DNA of 64,000 nucleotides. It comes from Aeromonas veronii (lineage in GTDB: Bacteria > Pseudomonadota > Gammaproteobacteria > Enterobacterales > Aeromonadaceae). The stretch covers positions 3,739,501 through 3,803,500 of the forward strand of contig CP101033.1 of NCBI GenBank assembly GCA_041319085.1, written 5' to 3'. The position numbers were made by a program, and so were the translations under genes. The notes beneath the pieces were generated by a model. The model made no database searches. It saw only the letters and a program-made list of their open reading frames with translations, and was not told the origin of the DNA. Positions 1 through 9,126 of the stretch are shown here, piece by piece; position 1 is the first letter of the stretch; each line of letters begins with the position of its first letter.

Positions 1-325
1 CCGGTACGTGCACATCTTTGCGCACGGCAGCGGCAGGTGCGGCGGCCGGAGCAGCAGCAACCGGTGCAGCCACTTCAGCAGGGGCGGCAGCGCCTTCGGC
101 TTCGAAGACCATGATCTGGGAACCGGTGGCAACCTTGTCGCCCACCTTGATCAGGATCTCTTTGACGATACCGGCGGACGGGGCCGGAACTTCCATGGAG
201 GCCTTGTCGCCTTCTACCGCGATGATGGACTGGTCCAGCTCGACCTTGTCACCCACGGCCACCATGATCTCGGTGACTTCAACTTCATCGGCGCCGATAT
301 CCGGCACCATAATCTGTTTGGACAT
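1..325 (-). CDS. aceF: Pyruvate dehydrogenase E2, dihydrolipoamide acetyltransferase (partial, N-terminal part)
   Basis: Partial gene: about 108 N-terminal residues are visible and the gene runs off the window at base 1. AceF is the core of the cytoplasmic pyruvate dehydrogenase complex and passes the acetyl group from E1 to CoA. Residues 1 to about 75 form a lipoyl domain, with the lipoylated lysine expected at K41 in GDKASMEVP. An Ala/Pro-rich flexible linker follows, and the last residues (KDVHVP) look like the start of a second lipoyl domain, as in multi-lipoyl gammaproteobacterial E2 proteins. The ATG lies 119 bp downstream of the aceE stop on the same strand, so the two are probably co-transcribed under PdhR. 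The identification is secure, but the number of lipoyl domains cannot be counted here. Confidence 0.95.
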   Translation of the reverse strand, partial: MSKQIMVPDIGADEVEVTEIMVAVGDKVELDQSIIAVEGDKASMEVPAPSAGIVKEILIKVGDKVATGSQIMVFEAEGAAAPAEVAAPVAAAPAAAPAAAVRKDVHVP

Positions 326-408
326 TGTGCTTTATCCTCTTGCGTCGATCCGCATGACTGGCTGATGCCGCCACGCACATCTCGCGTTAACCGTTTTAAA
401 CCCTGGCA

Positions 409-435
409 GGGTCGCGCCGCATGACGGCGCGACCC
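409..435. promoter_or_regulatory. Perfect 10-bp hairpin in the aceE-aceF spacer
   Basis: GGGTCGCGCC and GGCGCGACCC form a perfect 10-bp GC-rich stem with a 7-base loop just after the aceE stop. No T-run follows on the minus strand, so it is not a full intrinsic terminator. It could act as a partial attenuator or as a 3-prime stabiliser of aceE mRNA, giving aceE and aceF different expression. The structure is seen in the sequence; its role is inferred. Confidence 0.6.
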
Positions 436-444
436 TTGATCCAC

Positions 445-3105
445 TTACGCGTACAGCGGGTTGACCTTGTCGGCATCGATGCCGTACTTGGCGATGGCAT
501 CGGCCACAACCTGCTTGTCGATCTCGCCGCGCTTGGCCAGTTCGGTCAGGGCAGCAACCACCACGTAGAACTCGTTCACTTCGAAGTGACGACGCAGGTT
601 GGCACGGCTGTCGGAACGGCCGTAACCGTCGGTACCCAGCACGCGGTAGTTCTCGGTCGGAACAAAGGCACGAACCTGATCGGCGAAGGACTTCATGTAG
701 TCAGTCGCAGCGATGGTGGCTTCGGAACCCAGTACCTGAGCGATGTAGGGAACACGCGCCTCAGAGGTCGGGTGCAGCATATTCCAGCGATCCGCGTCCT
801 GACCGTCACGAGCCAGCTCGTTGAAGGAGGTGACGCTGAATACATCGGAACCGATGCCGTACTCGCTGGCCAGGATCTGGGCAGCCTTGCGCACGTGACC
901 CAGGATGGAACCACAACCCAGCAGCTGAACTTTCGCCTTGGCACCGGCGACGGATTCCAGCTTGTAGATACCCTTGCGGATGCCTTCCTCGGCGCCTTCC
1001 GGCATGGCCGGCATGGCATAGTTCTCGTTCAGGGTGGTGATGTAGTAGAACACGTTCTCCGGGTTCTCACCGTACATGCGGCGCAAGCCGTCCTGTACGA
1101 TCACCGCCACTTCATAGGCGTAGGACGGGTCGTAGGAGATGCAGTTCGGGATGGTGTTCGCCAGGATGTGGCTGTGACCATCTTCGTGCTGCAAACCTTC
1201 GCCGTTCAGGGTAGTACGACCGGAGGTCGCACCCAGCAGGAAGCCACGGGCTTGCTGGTCACCGGCTGCCCACGCCATGTCGCCGATCCGCTGGAAGCCG
1301 AACATGGAGTAGTAGATGTAGAACGGGATCATCGGGCAGTCGTTGGTGCTGTAAGAGGTCGCAGCTGCCAGCCAGGAGGACATGGCGCCCAGCTCGTTGA
1401 TACCGTCTTGCAGAACCTGACCCTGCTTGTCTTCCTTGTAGTAGGAGACGATGTCGCGGTCTTGCGGGGTGTACTGCTGACCGTGCGGGCTGTAGATACC
1501 GATCTGGCGGAACAGACCTTCCATACCGAAGGTACGGGCTTCGTCAGCCAGGATCGGAACGATGCGCTTGCCGATGGACTTGTCTTTCAGCATCACGTTC
1601 AGGGAACGCACGAACGCCATGGTGGTGGAGATTTCGCGCGCCTGCTCGCCCAGCAGCGGACCGAAGGCATCCAGTGCCGGGATTTCCAGCTTGGTGGTGC
1701 TTTCGCGCAGACGGGTCGGCACATAGCCTTTCAGGGCAGTGCGACGGTCGTGCAGGTATTTGTGCTCGGCAGAACCGGCTTCGATCTTCAGGTAAGGCAG
1801 ATCGGCCAGTTGCTCGTCGGCCACCGGCAGGTTGAAGCGGTCACGCAGGTGACGCACGGAGTCCAGCTCCATCTTCTTGACCTGGTGAGCGATGTTCTTG
1901 CCTTCGGCCGCTTCACCCATGCCGTAACCCTTGATGGTCTTGGCCAGAATAACGGTCGGCTTGCCCTTGGTCTGGGTCGCCTTGTTGAATGCGGCGAACA
2001 GTTTGCGAGGATCGTGACCACCGCGGTTCAGAGCGAAGATCTCCTCGTCGGTCATGTCTTTGACCAGCGCGGCAGTTTCCGGATAACGGTTGAAGAAGTG
2101 CTCGCGGATGTAGCCACCGTCGCGGGACTTCATGGTCTGGTAGTCACCGTCCACGGTCTCGTTCATCAGCTGGATCAGCTTGCCGGAAGTGTCTTTCTTC
2201 AGCAGCTCATCCCACTTGCGACCCCAGATCACCTTGGTCACATCCCAACCGGCGCCAGCGAACAGGCCTTCCAGCTCGTTGATCACCTTGCCGTTACCGA
2301 CAACCGGACCATCCAGACGCTGCAGGTTGCAGTTAACCACAAACACCAGGTTGTCGAGCTTTTCACGCACGGCAACGGTCAGGGCACCCTTGGCTTCCGG
2401 CTCGTCCATCTCGCCATCACCCAGGAAGGCGTAAACAGTCTGCTCGGAGCAATCCTTGATACCACGGTCGGTCAGGTACTTCAGGAAGCGAGCCTGATAG
2501 ATGGCGGCGATGGGGCCCAGACCCATGGATACGGTCGGGAACTGCCAGAAGTCCGGCATCAGTTTCGGGTGCGGATAGGAAGGGATACCCTTGCCGTCCA
2601 CTTCCTGACGGAAGTTGTCCAGCTGCTCTTCGGTCAGACGACCTTCAGCGAAGGCGCGAGCATAGATGCCCGGGGAGATGTGACCCTGGAAGTAGACCAG
2701 ATCGCCACCATCCTTCTCGTTGCGAGCACGGAAGAAGTGGTTGAAGCAGACATCATAGATGGTCGCAGAAGAGGCGAAGGAGGACATGTGACCACCCAGG
2801 TCCAGGTCTTTCTTGGACGCGCGCAGCACGATCATCATGGCGTTCCAGCGGATGATGGCGCGAATGCGGCGCTCCATCTCCAGGTCACCCGGGTAGTCCG
2901 GCTCGTCGCTGGACGGGATGGTGTTGATGTAATCGCGATTTGCCTTGGCAGCCACGTCTACACCGCTTGCGCGGGCTTTCTCGGCCAACTGTTCAAGGAT
3001 GAACGATGCGCGTTGCGGACCCTCTTCACGCAGCAGGGATTCCAGAGAGGCAAGCCACTCCAGCGTTTCTATCGGGTCCACATCGTTCTTCAGGATATCA
3101 GACAT
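445..3105 (-). CDS. aceE: Pyruvate dehydrogenase E1 component (homodimeric type)
   Basis: 886 residues, the usual length for the homodimeric gammaproteobacterial E1. It decarboxylates pyruvate with thiamine diphosphate and acetylates the lipoyl groups of AceF. The thiamine-binding motif starts GDGEMDEPEAKGAL near residue 230 and ends at NCN near residue 260. The conserved N-terminus (MSDILKNDVDPIETLEW) fixes the start. The gene lies 79 bp downstream of pdhR and upstream of aceF on the same strand, giving the classic pdhR-aceE-aceF order. Regulation by pyruvate through PdhR is expected. The lpd gene (E3) is presumably beyond the window edge. Confidence 0.98.
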   Translation of the reverse strand: MSDILKNDVDPIETLEWLASLESLLREEGPQRASFILEQLAEKARASGVDVAAKANRDYINTIPSSDEPDYPGDLEMERRIRAIIRWNAMMIVLRASKKDLDLGGHMSSFASSATIYDVCFNHFFRARNEKDGGDLVYFQGHISPGIYARAFAEGRLTEEQLDNFRQEVDGKGIPSYPHPKLMPDFWQFPTVSMGLGPIAAIYQARFLKYLTDRGIKDCSEQTVYAFLGDGEMDEPEAKGALTVAVREKLDNLVFVVNCNLQRLDGPVVGNGKVINELEGLFAGAGWDVTKVIWGRKWDELLKKDTSGKLIQLMNETVDGDYQTMKSRDGGYIREHFFNRYPETAALVKDMTDEEIFALNRGGHDPRKLFAAFNKATQTKGKPTVILAKTIKGYGMGEAAEGKNIAHQVKKMELDSVRHLRDRFNLPVADEQLADLPYLKIEAGSAEHKYLHDRRTALKGYVPTRLRESTTKLEIPALDAFGPLLGEQAREISTTMAFVRSLNVMLKDKSIGKRIVPILADEARTFGMEGLFRQIGIYSPHGQQYTPQDRDIVSYYKEDKQGQVLQDGINELGAMSSWLAAATSYSTNDCPMIPFYIYYSMFGFQRIGDMAWAAGDQQARGFLLGATSGRTTLNGEGLQHEDGHSHILANTIPNCISYDPSYAYEVAVIVQDGLRRMYGENPENVFYYITTLNENYAMPAMPEGAEEGIRKGIYKLESVAGAKAKVQLLGCGSILGHVRKAAQILASEYGIGSDVFSVTSFNELARDGQDADRWNMLHPTSEARVPYIAQVLGSEATIAATDYMKSFADQVRAFVPTENYRVLGTDGYGRSDSRANLRRHFEVNEFYVVVAALTELAKRGEIDKQVVADAIAKYGIDADKVNPLYA

Positions 3106-3184
3106 GGCTGGTTCCTATGTTGTTGTGATTGCACGGCATTGCACGACGAAGGGCGCAAGCATTCGACAATAGAGCCTTGTGGGA

Positions 3185-3949
3185 TTAGTTTTCCTGCTGA
3201 CGGATCCGACGCATGGATCGCTGGATCCGGCTGTCTTCCCTCTGCATATCCAACAAGGTGTCCTCGATAAAGGCCAGATGCTCATGACAAGCTGTTCTGG
3301 CCCGCTCCGGAGCCCCCGAAAGAATAGCCTCGATCAGATTCGCGCGATGGCGACGGATCTTGGCTACCACTCCCGGGCGGCGATTCAAAATCTCGTTATT
3401 CTGCAGAATGTTCTGCTCGAGCATCGGGCTCATGGCCCGCAGCAGGTGCAGCAGCACCACGTTGTGGGACGCCTCGGCCACCGCCAGATAGAACTGGGTG
3501 ACAGCTGCCGATTCGGCCACCAGCGAACCCGACTGGCCCGCATCGATGATGGTGGTTTGCACCTGACGAATGCGCTCGAAATCAGATTCTGTTCCCCGCA
3601 AGGCCGCGTAGTAGGCACAGATGCCTTCCAGCGCGTGGCGAAACTCCAGCAGGTCATACCGGGCTTCCGGGTGGGTACTGAGCAGTTCAAACAGCGGATC
3701 GGCGATCCCCTTGCTCAGGGCATTCTGCACATAGGTGCCGCCGCCCTGACGGCGATAAAGCAACCCGCGCGCCTCCAGCCGCTGGATGGCTTCGCGCAGG
3801 GAGGGGCGCGATACCTGAAACTGGATGGCGAGTTCCCGCTCGGGCGGCAATTTCTGCCCCGGTTGCAGGCTGCCTTCCAGAATCATCTGTTCCAGCTCGG
3901 CGACAATGGAGTCGGCTAACTTGGGTTGTGTAATCTTGCGATAGGGCAT
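3185..3949 (-). CDS. pdhR: GntR-family pyruvate-responsive repressor PdhR
   Basis: 254 residues, the same length as E. coli PdhR. An N-terminal GntR winged helix-turn-helix (about residues 10-75, with [20 protein letters not shown]) is followed by an all-helical FCD ligand-binding domain. In the known family the repressor leaves DNA when pyruvate binds and controls pdhR-aceEF and respiratory genes. It is the first gene of the cluster. A perfect palindromic operator lies 15 bp upstream of its start, so autoregulation is well supported by sequence. Unlike E. coli, no aroP or ampE lies between it and ampD. Confidence 0.96.
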   Translation of the reverse strand: MPYRKITQPKLADSIVAELEQMILEGSLQPGQKLPPERELAIQFQVSRPSLREAIQRLEARGLLYRRQGGGTYVQNALSKGIADPLFELLSTHPEARYDLLEFRHALEGICAYYAALRGTESDFERIRQVQTTIIDAGQSGSLVAESAAVTQFYLAVAEASHNVVLLHLLRAMSPMLEQNILQNNEILNRRPGVVAKIRRHRANLIEAILSGAPERARTACHEHLAFIEDTLLDMQREDSRIQRSMRRIRQQEN

Positions 3950-3964
3950 GAGGCTACTTTGTTA

Positions 3965-3981
3965 AATTGGTATTACCAATT
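3965..3981. promoter_or_regulatory. PdhR operator upstream of pdhR-aceEF
   Basis: AATTGGTATTACCAATT is a perfect palindrome that matches the known PdhR consensus (ATTGGTnnnACCAAT). It lies 15 bp upstream of the pdhR ATG, where binding would block transcription start or elongation. The site is seen directly; its function is inferred from the well-characterised E. coli regulator. Confidence 0.9.
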
Positions 3982-4165
3982 CTATGAATGGGGCGGAAAT
4001 TAGCAGAGGCCTTTTGAAAAGTCCACCCAAAAGATGATCTGAGTCAAGAATCACCGAGGTCACTTGCGGGGCAAAACAGGGCAAACATGATGTAGCTCAT
4101 AGAAAATGGTCTGACCAATATTTTTGACTGCGCTCACAAATAACATTTGCGCAACCAGAGACAAC

Positions 4166-4192
4166 AATGGCCTGCCAGATCGGCAAGCCATT
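4166..4192. terminator. Hairpin downstream of ampD (weak terminator candidate)
   Basis: AATGGC-c-TGCC and GGCA-a-GCCATT form an 11-bp stem with one mismatch and an AGATC loop, about 35 bp beyond the ampD stop. On the minus strand only a weak T-rich tract (TTGTTGTC) follows. The rest of the 3982-4227 gap holds no gene that I can support. Confidence 0.4.
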
Positions 4193-4227
4193 GATTTTAA
4201 AATCCAAACTCAATTTGAATAATTGCT

Positions 4228-4791
4228 TTAGCTGTTTAGCAGCTGCCGGTAGTAATCCCACTGAAAACTGACTCCGGGATCCGTCTTGCGCCCCGGTGCG
4301 ATGTCGCAATGACCGACAATTTTTTCGTGGGTAATCGCCGGATAGCGCGCTGAAATGGCTCGAGTGAGCCCCGCCAGCGCCCGGTACTGGGCCTCGGTAT
4401 AGGGGGTTTCGTCGGTTCCTTCCAGCTCGATACCGATAGAGAAGTCATTGCATGCCTCTCGCCCCTGCCAGCTCGAGACACCTGCATGCCAGGCGCGCGC
4501 GCCAAACGGCACATACTGCACCAGCTCGCCATCGCGGCGGATCAGGCAGTGGGCCGAGACCCGCAACTGATGGATACCGGCAAAATAGGGGTGAGCCTCG
4601 GGGTCGAGCCGCCCCATAAAGAGATCGTCGATAAAGGGGCCGCCAAACTCGCCCGGCGGCAGGCTGATGCCATGCACCACCAGCAGGGAGATATCGTCCG
4701 GCGCGGCCCGTTCGTTGTGATGGGGAGAAGGCACCCGGCGCGCCTGCAGGCACCAGCCCGCCGGGTCGATAGTCAGATCATCGGATTGCAT
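4228..4791 (-). CDS. ampD: 1,6-anhydro-N-acetylmuramyl-L-alanine amidase AmpD
   Basis: 187 residues, the typical AmpD length. This cytoplasmic zinc amidase cleaves the peptide from 1,6-anhydroMurNAc during peptidoglycan recycling. By limiting anhydro-muropeptides it keeps AmpR-controlled beta-lactamases off, and AmpD loss in Aeromonas is known to derepress chromosomal beta-lactamases. Amidase_2 domain residues are visible: the zinc His in LLVVHGISLP near residue 35, and the His and Asp of IVGHCDIAPGRKTDPG near residues 160-170. The start MQSDDLTIDPAGWCLQARR fits the family. The usual partner ampE is not adjacent; instead a divergent protease gene and intergenic repeats lie upstream. Confidence 0.95.
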   Translation of the reverse strand: MQSDDLTIDPAGWCLQARRVPSPHHNERAAPDDISLLVVHGISLPPGEFGGPFIDDLFMGRLDPEAHPYFAGIHQLRVSAHCLIRRDGELVQYVPFGARAWHAGVSSWQGREACNDFSIGIELEGTDETPYTEAQYRALAGLTRAISARYPAITHEKIVGHCDIAPGRKTDPGVSFQWDYYRQLLNS

Positions 4792-4824
4792 AAGGCTCCT
4801 TGTGGGGCGGGAATGGTGAGTCGT

Positions 4825-4960
4825 GATTCGGGACCCGGGATTCGGGATTCGGGATTCGGGATTCGATCATTCACGATTCCCGAGTCCCGAATCACCATTC
4901 ACGAATCACCATTCCCAAATCCCGATTTACCATTCACCTCGCACGCTACCACCAAGCGGG
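4825..4960. repeat. Heptanucleotide tandem repeat (GGGATTC)x4 plus degenerate CCATTCAC-type repeats
   Basis: Four exact tandem copies of GGGATTC occupy 4837-4864. They are followed by GATCATTCACGATT and then several imperfect copies of words such as CACCATTCACGA up to about 4945. The GGGATTC array with its GATCATTCACGATT flank recurs in the tapC-tapD spacer (10424-10458). The region lies between ampD and the protease gene and is non-coding. Confidence 0.85.
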
Positions 4961-5012
4961 CACGGCGGGCAATGTGATAGGGTATCGCCATCGCCACTAC
5001 CGGAGCCCCGCC

Positions 5013-5519
5013 ATGTCCCCTTTCACCCGCCAACCACCACCGGGCGGCGCGCCCCGGCTGGCTCGCCGCTTCTGGCTGCTGGCCTGGCTCTCTTTGATGG
5101 GCCTGCTGACCCTCTATTTTCACTCCCGCTCGCAACCGAGCGTCACCGCCAGCGGCGAGCTGCTGCTGCGGGCCGACCAGAGCGGCCACTATCGTCTGGC
5201 GGGGGCCATCAACGGTCAGCCGGTGCAACTGCTGCTCGATACCGGTGCCACCCGCATCACCATCCCGCAACAGGTTGCCGAGCGGCTCGGCCTGACCGCC
5301 CATGGCAGCAGCCAGGTCAATACCGCCGCGGGGCAGATCCGGGTCGGCAACGGCACCATCGAAACGCTGGCGATGGGGCCATTGACCTTGTACGATCTGG
5401 CCATCTTTATCAATCCGGCGGCAGACGGTGACGAAGTGCTGGTTGGCATGAACGCCCTCGGTCGGCTGGAGCTGGTTCAAAAAGAGCGGCAGTTGCTGCT
5501 CAGACCCTTGCAGGAATAA
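5013..5519 (+). CDS. Membrane-anchored retropepsin-like aspartic protease (clan AA)
   Basis: 168 residues. A short basic N-terminus is followed by one hydrophobic segment (about residues 20-36, WLLAWLSLMGLLTLYF) and a periplasmic domain carrying the clan AA motif LLLDTGATRITIP near residues 75-87. It resembles small single-domain retropepsin-like proteases of the TIGR02281 type found in many proteobacteria; the substrate is unknown. I chose the ATG at 5013 because GGAG precedes it at good spacing and the stretch upstream reads through the repeat region. It lies 3 bp before nadC, so translational coupling is likely. I infer that it acts as a dimer, since only one DTG motif is present. Confidence 0.8.
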   Translation: MSPFTRQPPPGGAPRLARRFWLLAWLSLMGLLTLYFHSRSQPSVTASGELLLRADQSGHYRLAGAINGQPVQLLLDTGATRITIPQQVAERLGLTAHGSSQVNTAAGQIRVGNGTIETLAMGPLTLYDLAIFINPAADGDEVLVGMNALGRLELVQKERQLLLRPLQE

Positions 5520-6410
<891 letters not shown>

Positions 6411-6464
6411 ACCGAATCACCGGGGCCTGAGCCAATACGCGGGCCAAGCGGATAAACAACTTGC

Positions 6465-6490
6465 AAAAGGCGCCCTGGGCGCCTTTTCTT
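6465..6490 (+). terminator. Rho-independent terminator after nadC
   Basis: AAAAGGCGCC-CTGG-GCGCCTTTT forms a GC-rich stem with a T-run, about 55 bp beyond the nadC stop. It separates nadC from the tapA promoter. The rest of the 6411-6725 gap holds the tapA promoter region and no gene. Confidence 0.85.
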
Positions 6491-6634
6491 TATGCAGGGA
6501 TCCCTCAGCAAAGGAGTGTAAAGATGGATCCGCTCCCCCCATAGAAAAGAGTCGATAGAAGCCAGTTGTTTTATGATGCCTATCAAATTTTTGCTAAATG
6601 ACAGAAAAGTGGTTAACAAAGGCAGCAATCTCTG

Positions 6635-6662
6635 TTGCCACCCCTGACAGCTCGGATAAGAT
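6635..6662 (+). promoter_or_regulatory. Candidate sigma-70 promoter of tapA
   Basis: TTGCCA (6635-6640), a 16-bp spacer, then TAAGAT (6657-6662), about 60 bp upstream of the pilin ATG. I looked for a sigma-54 -24/-12 pattern like that of Pseudomonas pilA and saw none with correct spacing. AAGGA at 6713-6717 is the ribosome binding site. Promoter assignment by eye is uncertain. Confidence 0.45.
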
Positions 6663-6725
6663 ACTGACGTGCGGGTGATTTTCTACCGCCACTTCCCAGG
6701 AACCAAGGATAAAAGGACAGTTGAA

Positions 6726-7169
6726 ATGAAAAAACAATCGGGTTTTACCCTTATTGAATTGATGATCGTGGTCGCGATCGTGGCCATTCTGGCGGCGGTG
6801 GCACTGCCGGCGTATCAGAACTACACCAAAAAAGCCAAGATGACGGAGTTGGTCTCCGCTTCTGGCGCAGCAAAACTTGCAGTCGAAGTTTGTGTTCAGA
6901 CAAATGGTGTTACAGCTTGTACCGCTGGTAGCTACGGCATTCCGGGCGCAGCACCTTCTCCTGCCGTTTCTACTGGTGTTGAAACTACAGCTGCAGTCTC
7001 TGGCAACCAGTACACAATCACATCTGAAGTAAAAGACACAGCCCTTTCTCCGCTTGCTGCTGGCGATAAATATGTGCTCACAGGCACAGTGCAAAGTACT
7101 GGCCAAGTAACATGGGCTGCTGCATGTAAAAACGGCACAACAGACCTTGATTACTGCCCTGCTAAATAA
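6726..7169 (+). CDS. tapA: Type IV major pilin TapA
   Basis: 147 residues. Short prepilin leader MKKQSG, then the mature N-terminal helix starting [18 protein letters not shown]; cleavage after Gly6 and N-methylation of Phe are expected from TapD. Glu at mature position 5 is present. Four cysteines: two in the middle (near residues 58 and 66) and two closing a short C-terminal loop, [11 protein letters not shown], the D-region disulfide of pilins. Codon use changes after about residue 50 to AT-richer codons unlike the flanking tap genes, as in variable pilin regions. The stop abuts the tapB ATG. The subunit is assembled into pili for adherence and twitching. Confidence 0.93.
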   Translation: MKKQSGFTLIELMIVVAIVAILAAVALPAYQNYTKKAKMTELVSASGAAKLAVEVCVQTNGVTACTAGSYGIPGAAPSPAVSTGVETTAAVSGNQYTITSEVKDTALSPLAAGDKYVLTGTVQSTGQVTWAAACKNGTTDLDYCPAK

Positions 7170-8876
7170 ATGACCTCTAGCCCTAATAGCGGCCTGGCGT
7201 TAAGCCTGGCCGCCTCTTCACTGATCAGTGAAGAGGAGTCCCAGCGCTATCTAAGCCAGGCCAGGGCCCAGCGCAAACCCTTTGTCACCTTTCTGATTGA
7301 GAACAGCATCCTCGACAGCAAGGCGCTGGCCGATTTTTGCGAGCTGGAGTATGGGGTACCTCTGCTGGATCTTGCCGCCTTCGACTTGGCCGAGATCCCG
7401 CAGAAGTTCCTCAATCAAAAGCTGATTGAGAAACACCATGTGCTGCCCATCTACACCCAGGGCCACACCCTCTATATCGCCATGTCGGATCCGACCAATG
7501 TCTCGGCACTGGAGGATTTCGGCTTCAGCTTCGGCCTGCATACCGAGGCGCTGCTGGTGGAGGAGAACAAGCTCACCGCCGCCATCGGCAAGCTGCTGGA
7601 GAGCGAAAACGACGCCCTCGGCATGGATGATATCGACGAAGCGGAGATTTCGGATCTCGAGGTCTCCGACGAGAGCAGCCGGCTTGACGAGAGCGTCAAC
7701 ACCACCGATGATGACGCGCCCATCGTCAAATACATCAACAAGATCCTGATGGATGCCATCAAGCGCGGCGCCTCCGACCTGCACTTCGAACCCTATGAGT
7801 TCAAGTATCGGGTGCGCTTTCGCATCGATGGCATTCTGCACGAAATTGCCACCCCGCCGGTCAATCTGGCCAATCGCTTCTCCGCCCGCCTCAAGGTGAT
7901 GGCGCGGCTCGATATCGCCGAGCGGCGGCTGCCGCAGGATGGCCGCATCAAGCTGAAGCTGTCGCGCACCAAGTCGATGGATATGCGGGTCAACACCCTG
8001 CCCACCATGTGGGGGGAGAAGATCGTGATCCGGCTGCTCGACTCCTCGGCGGCGCGGCTCAATATCGAGCAACTCGGCTTTGACGACCGGCAGAAGACAC
8101 AATACCTGCGGGCGCTGTCGAAGCCACAAGGGATGATCCTGGTCACCGGCCCCACCGGCTCGGGCAAAACGGTGTCGCTCTATACCGGCCTCAATATTCT
8201 CAACACCACCGAGGTGAATATCTCCACCGCCGAAGATCCGGTGGAGATCAACCTGCCCGGCGTCAACCAGGTGCAGGTTAACCCCAAGGCGGGGCTGACC
8301 TTCGCCAGCGCCCTGCGATCTTTCTTGCGGCAAGACCCGGATGTGGTGATGGTGGGGGAGATCCGCGATCTGGAGACCGCCGAGATCGCCATCAAGGCGG
8401 CGCAGACCGGCCACCTGGTGCTCTCCACCCTGCACACCAACTCCGCCGCCGAGACCCTGACCCGGATGATGAACATGGGGGTGCCCGCCTTCAACATCGC
8501 CTCCTCGGTGACCCTGATCATGGCCCAGCGGCTGGCCCGCAAACTGTGCGACCACTGCAAGGCGCCTGAAGTGGTGCCGGAAGCCGAATTGCTGGAGCTG
8601 GGCTTTACCCCGCAGCAGTTGGCGGCCGGGCTGCGGCTGTTCAAACCGGTCGGGTGCAAGGAGTGTTCGGGCGGCTACAAGGGGCGGGTCGGCATCTACG
8701 AAATCATGCTGATGTCGGAAAACATCGCCAAACTGATCATGCAGGGCGCCAACTCGCTGCAAATCGCGGCGATCGCCCAGAAGGAGGGGATGCGGACGCT
8801 GCGCACCTCGGGATTGGAGAAGGCCAGACTCGGCGTCACCAGTCTGGCCGAGGTCAACCGGGTCACCACCAACTAA
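7170..8876 (+). CDS. tapB: Type IV pilus assembly ATPase TapB (PilB family)
   Basis: 568 residues, as in PilB. The N-terminal MshEN-type domain precedes the secretion ATPase core. Visible motifs: Walker A GPTGSGKT near residue 330, the Asp-box and Walker B stretch around [13 protein letters not shown] and VVMVGEIRD, the His-box [14 protein letters not shown], and a tetracysteine zinc site (CDHC and CKEC). It is the cytoplasmic hexameric motor for pilus extension. Its start immediately follows the tapA stop, so translation is probably coupled. A 250-bp repeat-filled gap separates it from tapC. Confidence 0.97.
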   Translation: MTSSPNSGLALSLAASSLISEEESQRYLSQARAQRKPFVTFLIENSILDSKALADFCELEYGVPLLDLAAFDLAEIPQKFLNQKLIEKHHVLPIYTQGHTLYIAMSDPTNVSALEDFGFSFGLHTEALLVEENKLTAAIGKLLESENDALGMDDIDEAEISDLEVSDESSRLDESVNTTDDDAPIVKYINKILMDAIKRGASDLHFEPYEFKYRVRFRIDGILHEIATPPVNLANRFSARLKVMARLDIAERRLPQDGRIKLKLSRTKSMDMRVNTLPTMWGEKIVIRLLDSSAARLNIEQLGFDDRQKTQYLRALSKPQGMILVTGPTGSGKTVSLYTGLNILNTTEVNISTAEDPVEINLPGVNQVQVNPKAGLTFASALRSFLRQDPDVVMVGEIRDLETAEIAIKAAQTGHLVLSTLHTNSAAETLTRMMNMGVPAFNIASSVTLIMAQRLARKLCDHCKAPEVVPEAELLELGFTPQQLAAGLRLFKPVGCKECSGGYKGRVGIYEIMLMSENIAKLIMQGANSLQIAAIAQKEGMRTLRTSGLEKARLGVTSLAEVNRVTTN

Positions 8877-8910
8877 TTCGCGTGGCGAAATGGTTGCCGA
8901 TAATAGTGAA

Positions 8911-8942
8911 TTCGTTGTTCGTTGTTCGTTGTTCGTTGTTCG
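8911..8942. repeat. Heptanucleotide tandem repeat (TTCGTTG)x4.6
   Basis: Four exact copies of TTCGTTG plus TTCG, 35 bp after the tapB stop, in the tapB-tapC spacer. The array is non-coding. It has the same period as the arrays at 4837 and 10378 but a different sequence, and slipped-strand length variation is plausible. Confidence 0.9.
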
Positions 8943-9090
8943 TAGGTTCGATTAGCGTAGCGTAATCGGACAATCGCGTAATCGGACAATCGCCTAACCG
9001 GACAATCGCGTAATCGCGTAACCGGACAGTCGAGTAGATACACAGCTTTGTAGGTTCGATTCACGCCTGGTAATCGGACATCGGTATCAT
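8943..9090. repeat. 16-bp tandem repeat and REP-like GTAGGTTCGATT modules between tapB and tapC
   Basis: Units of the form CGTAATCGGACAATCG start at 8961, 8977, 8993 (two changes) and 9017 (two changes), with a half unit at 9009. They are flanked by two GTAGGTTCGATT modules (near 8942 and 9050) that each lead into TAATCGGAC, an imperfect inverted relationship typical of dispersed intergenic repeats. No gene is present in 8877-9126. Confidence 0.8.
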
Positions 9091-9126
9091 AAGGGCTGAC
9101 GCCCTACCCCATTGCAGGATGCAAAG

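Noticed and set aside
421..3270. 949-residue open frame on the plus strand over aceE and pdhR
   Set aside because: It is antisense to aceE, which has clear motifs, and its composition (His/Val/Gln-rich) is that of a reverse-strand shadow in GC-rich DNA.
4097..4309. 70-residue minus-strand frame in the pdhR-ampD gap
   Set aside because: It overlaps the ampD end out of frame, crosses the hairpin region and has no recognisable similarity.
4974..5012. Longer N-terminus for the retropepsin-like protein
   Set aside because: The upstream ATG has no ribosome binding site and adds residues from repeat-derived sequence; the ATG at 5013 has GGAG in place.
6560..6725. Sigma-54 promoter for tapA
   Set aside because: No GG-N10-GC pair with the right context was found; a sigma-70-like pair fits better.
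8911..9032. Possible CRISPR-like array
   Set aside because: Units are 7 or 16 bp and directly adjacent, with no spacers of constant length and no cas genes.
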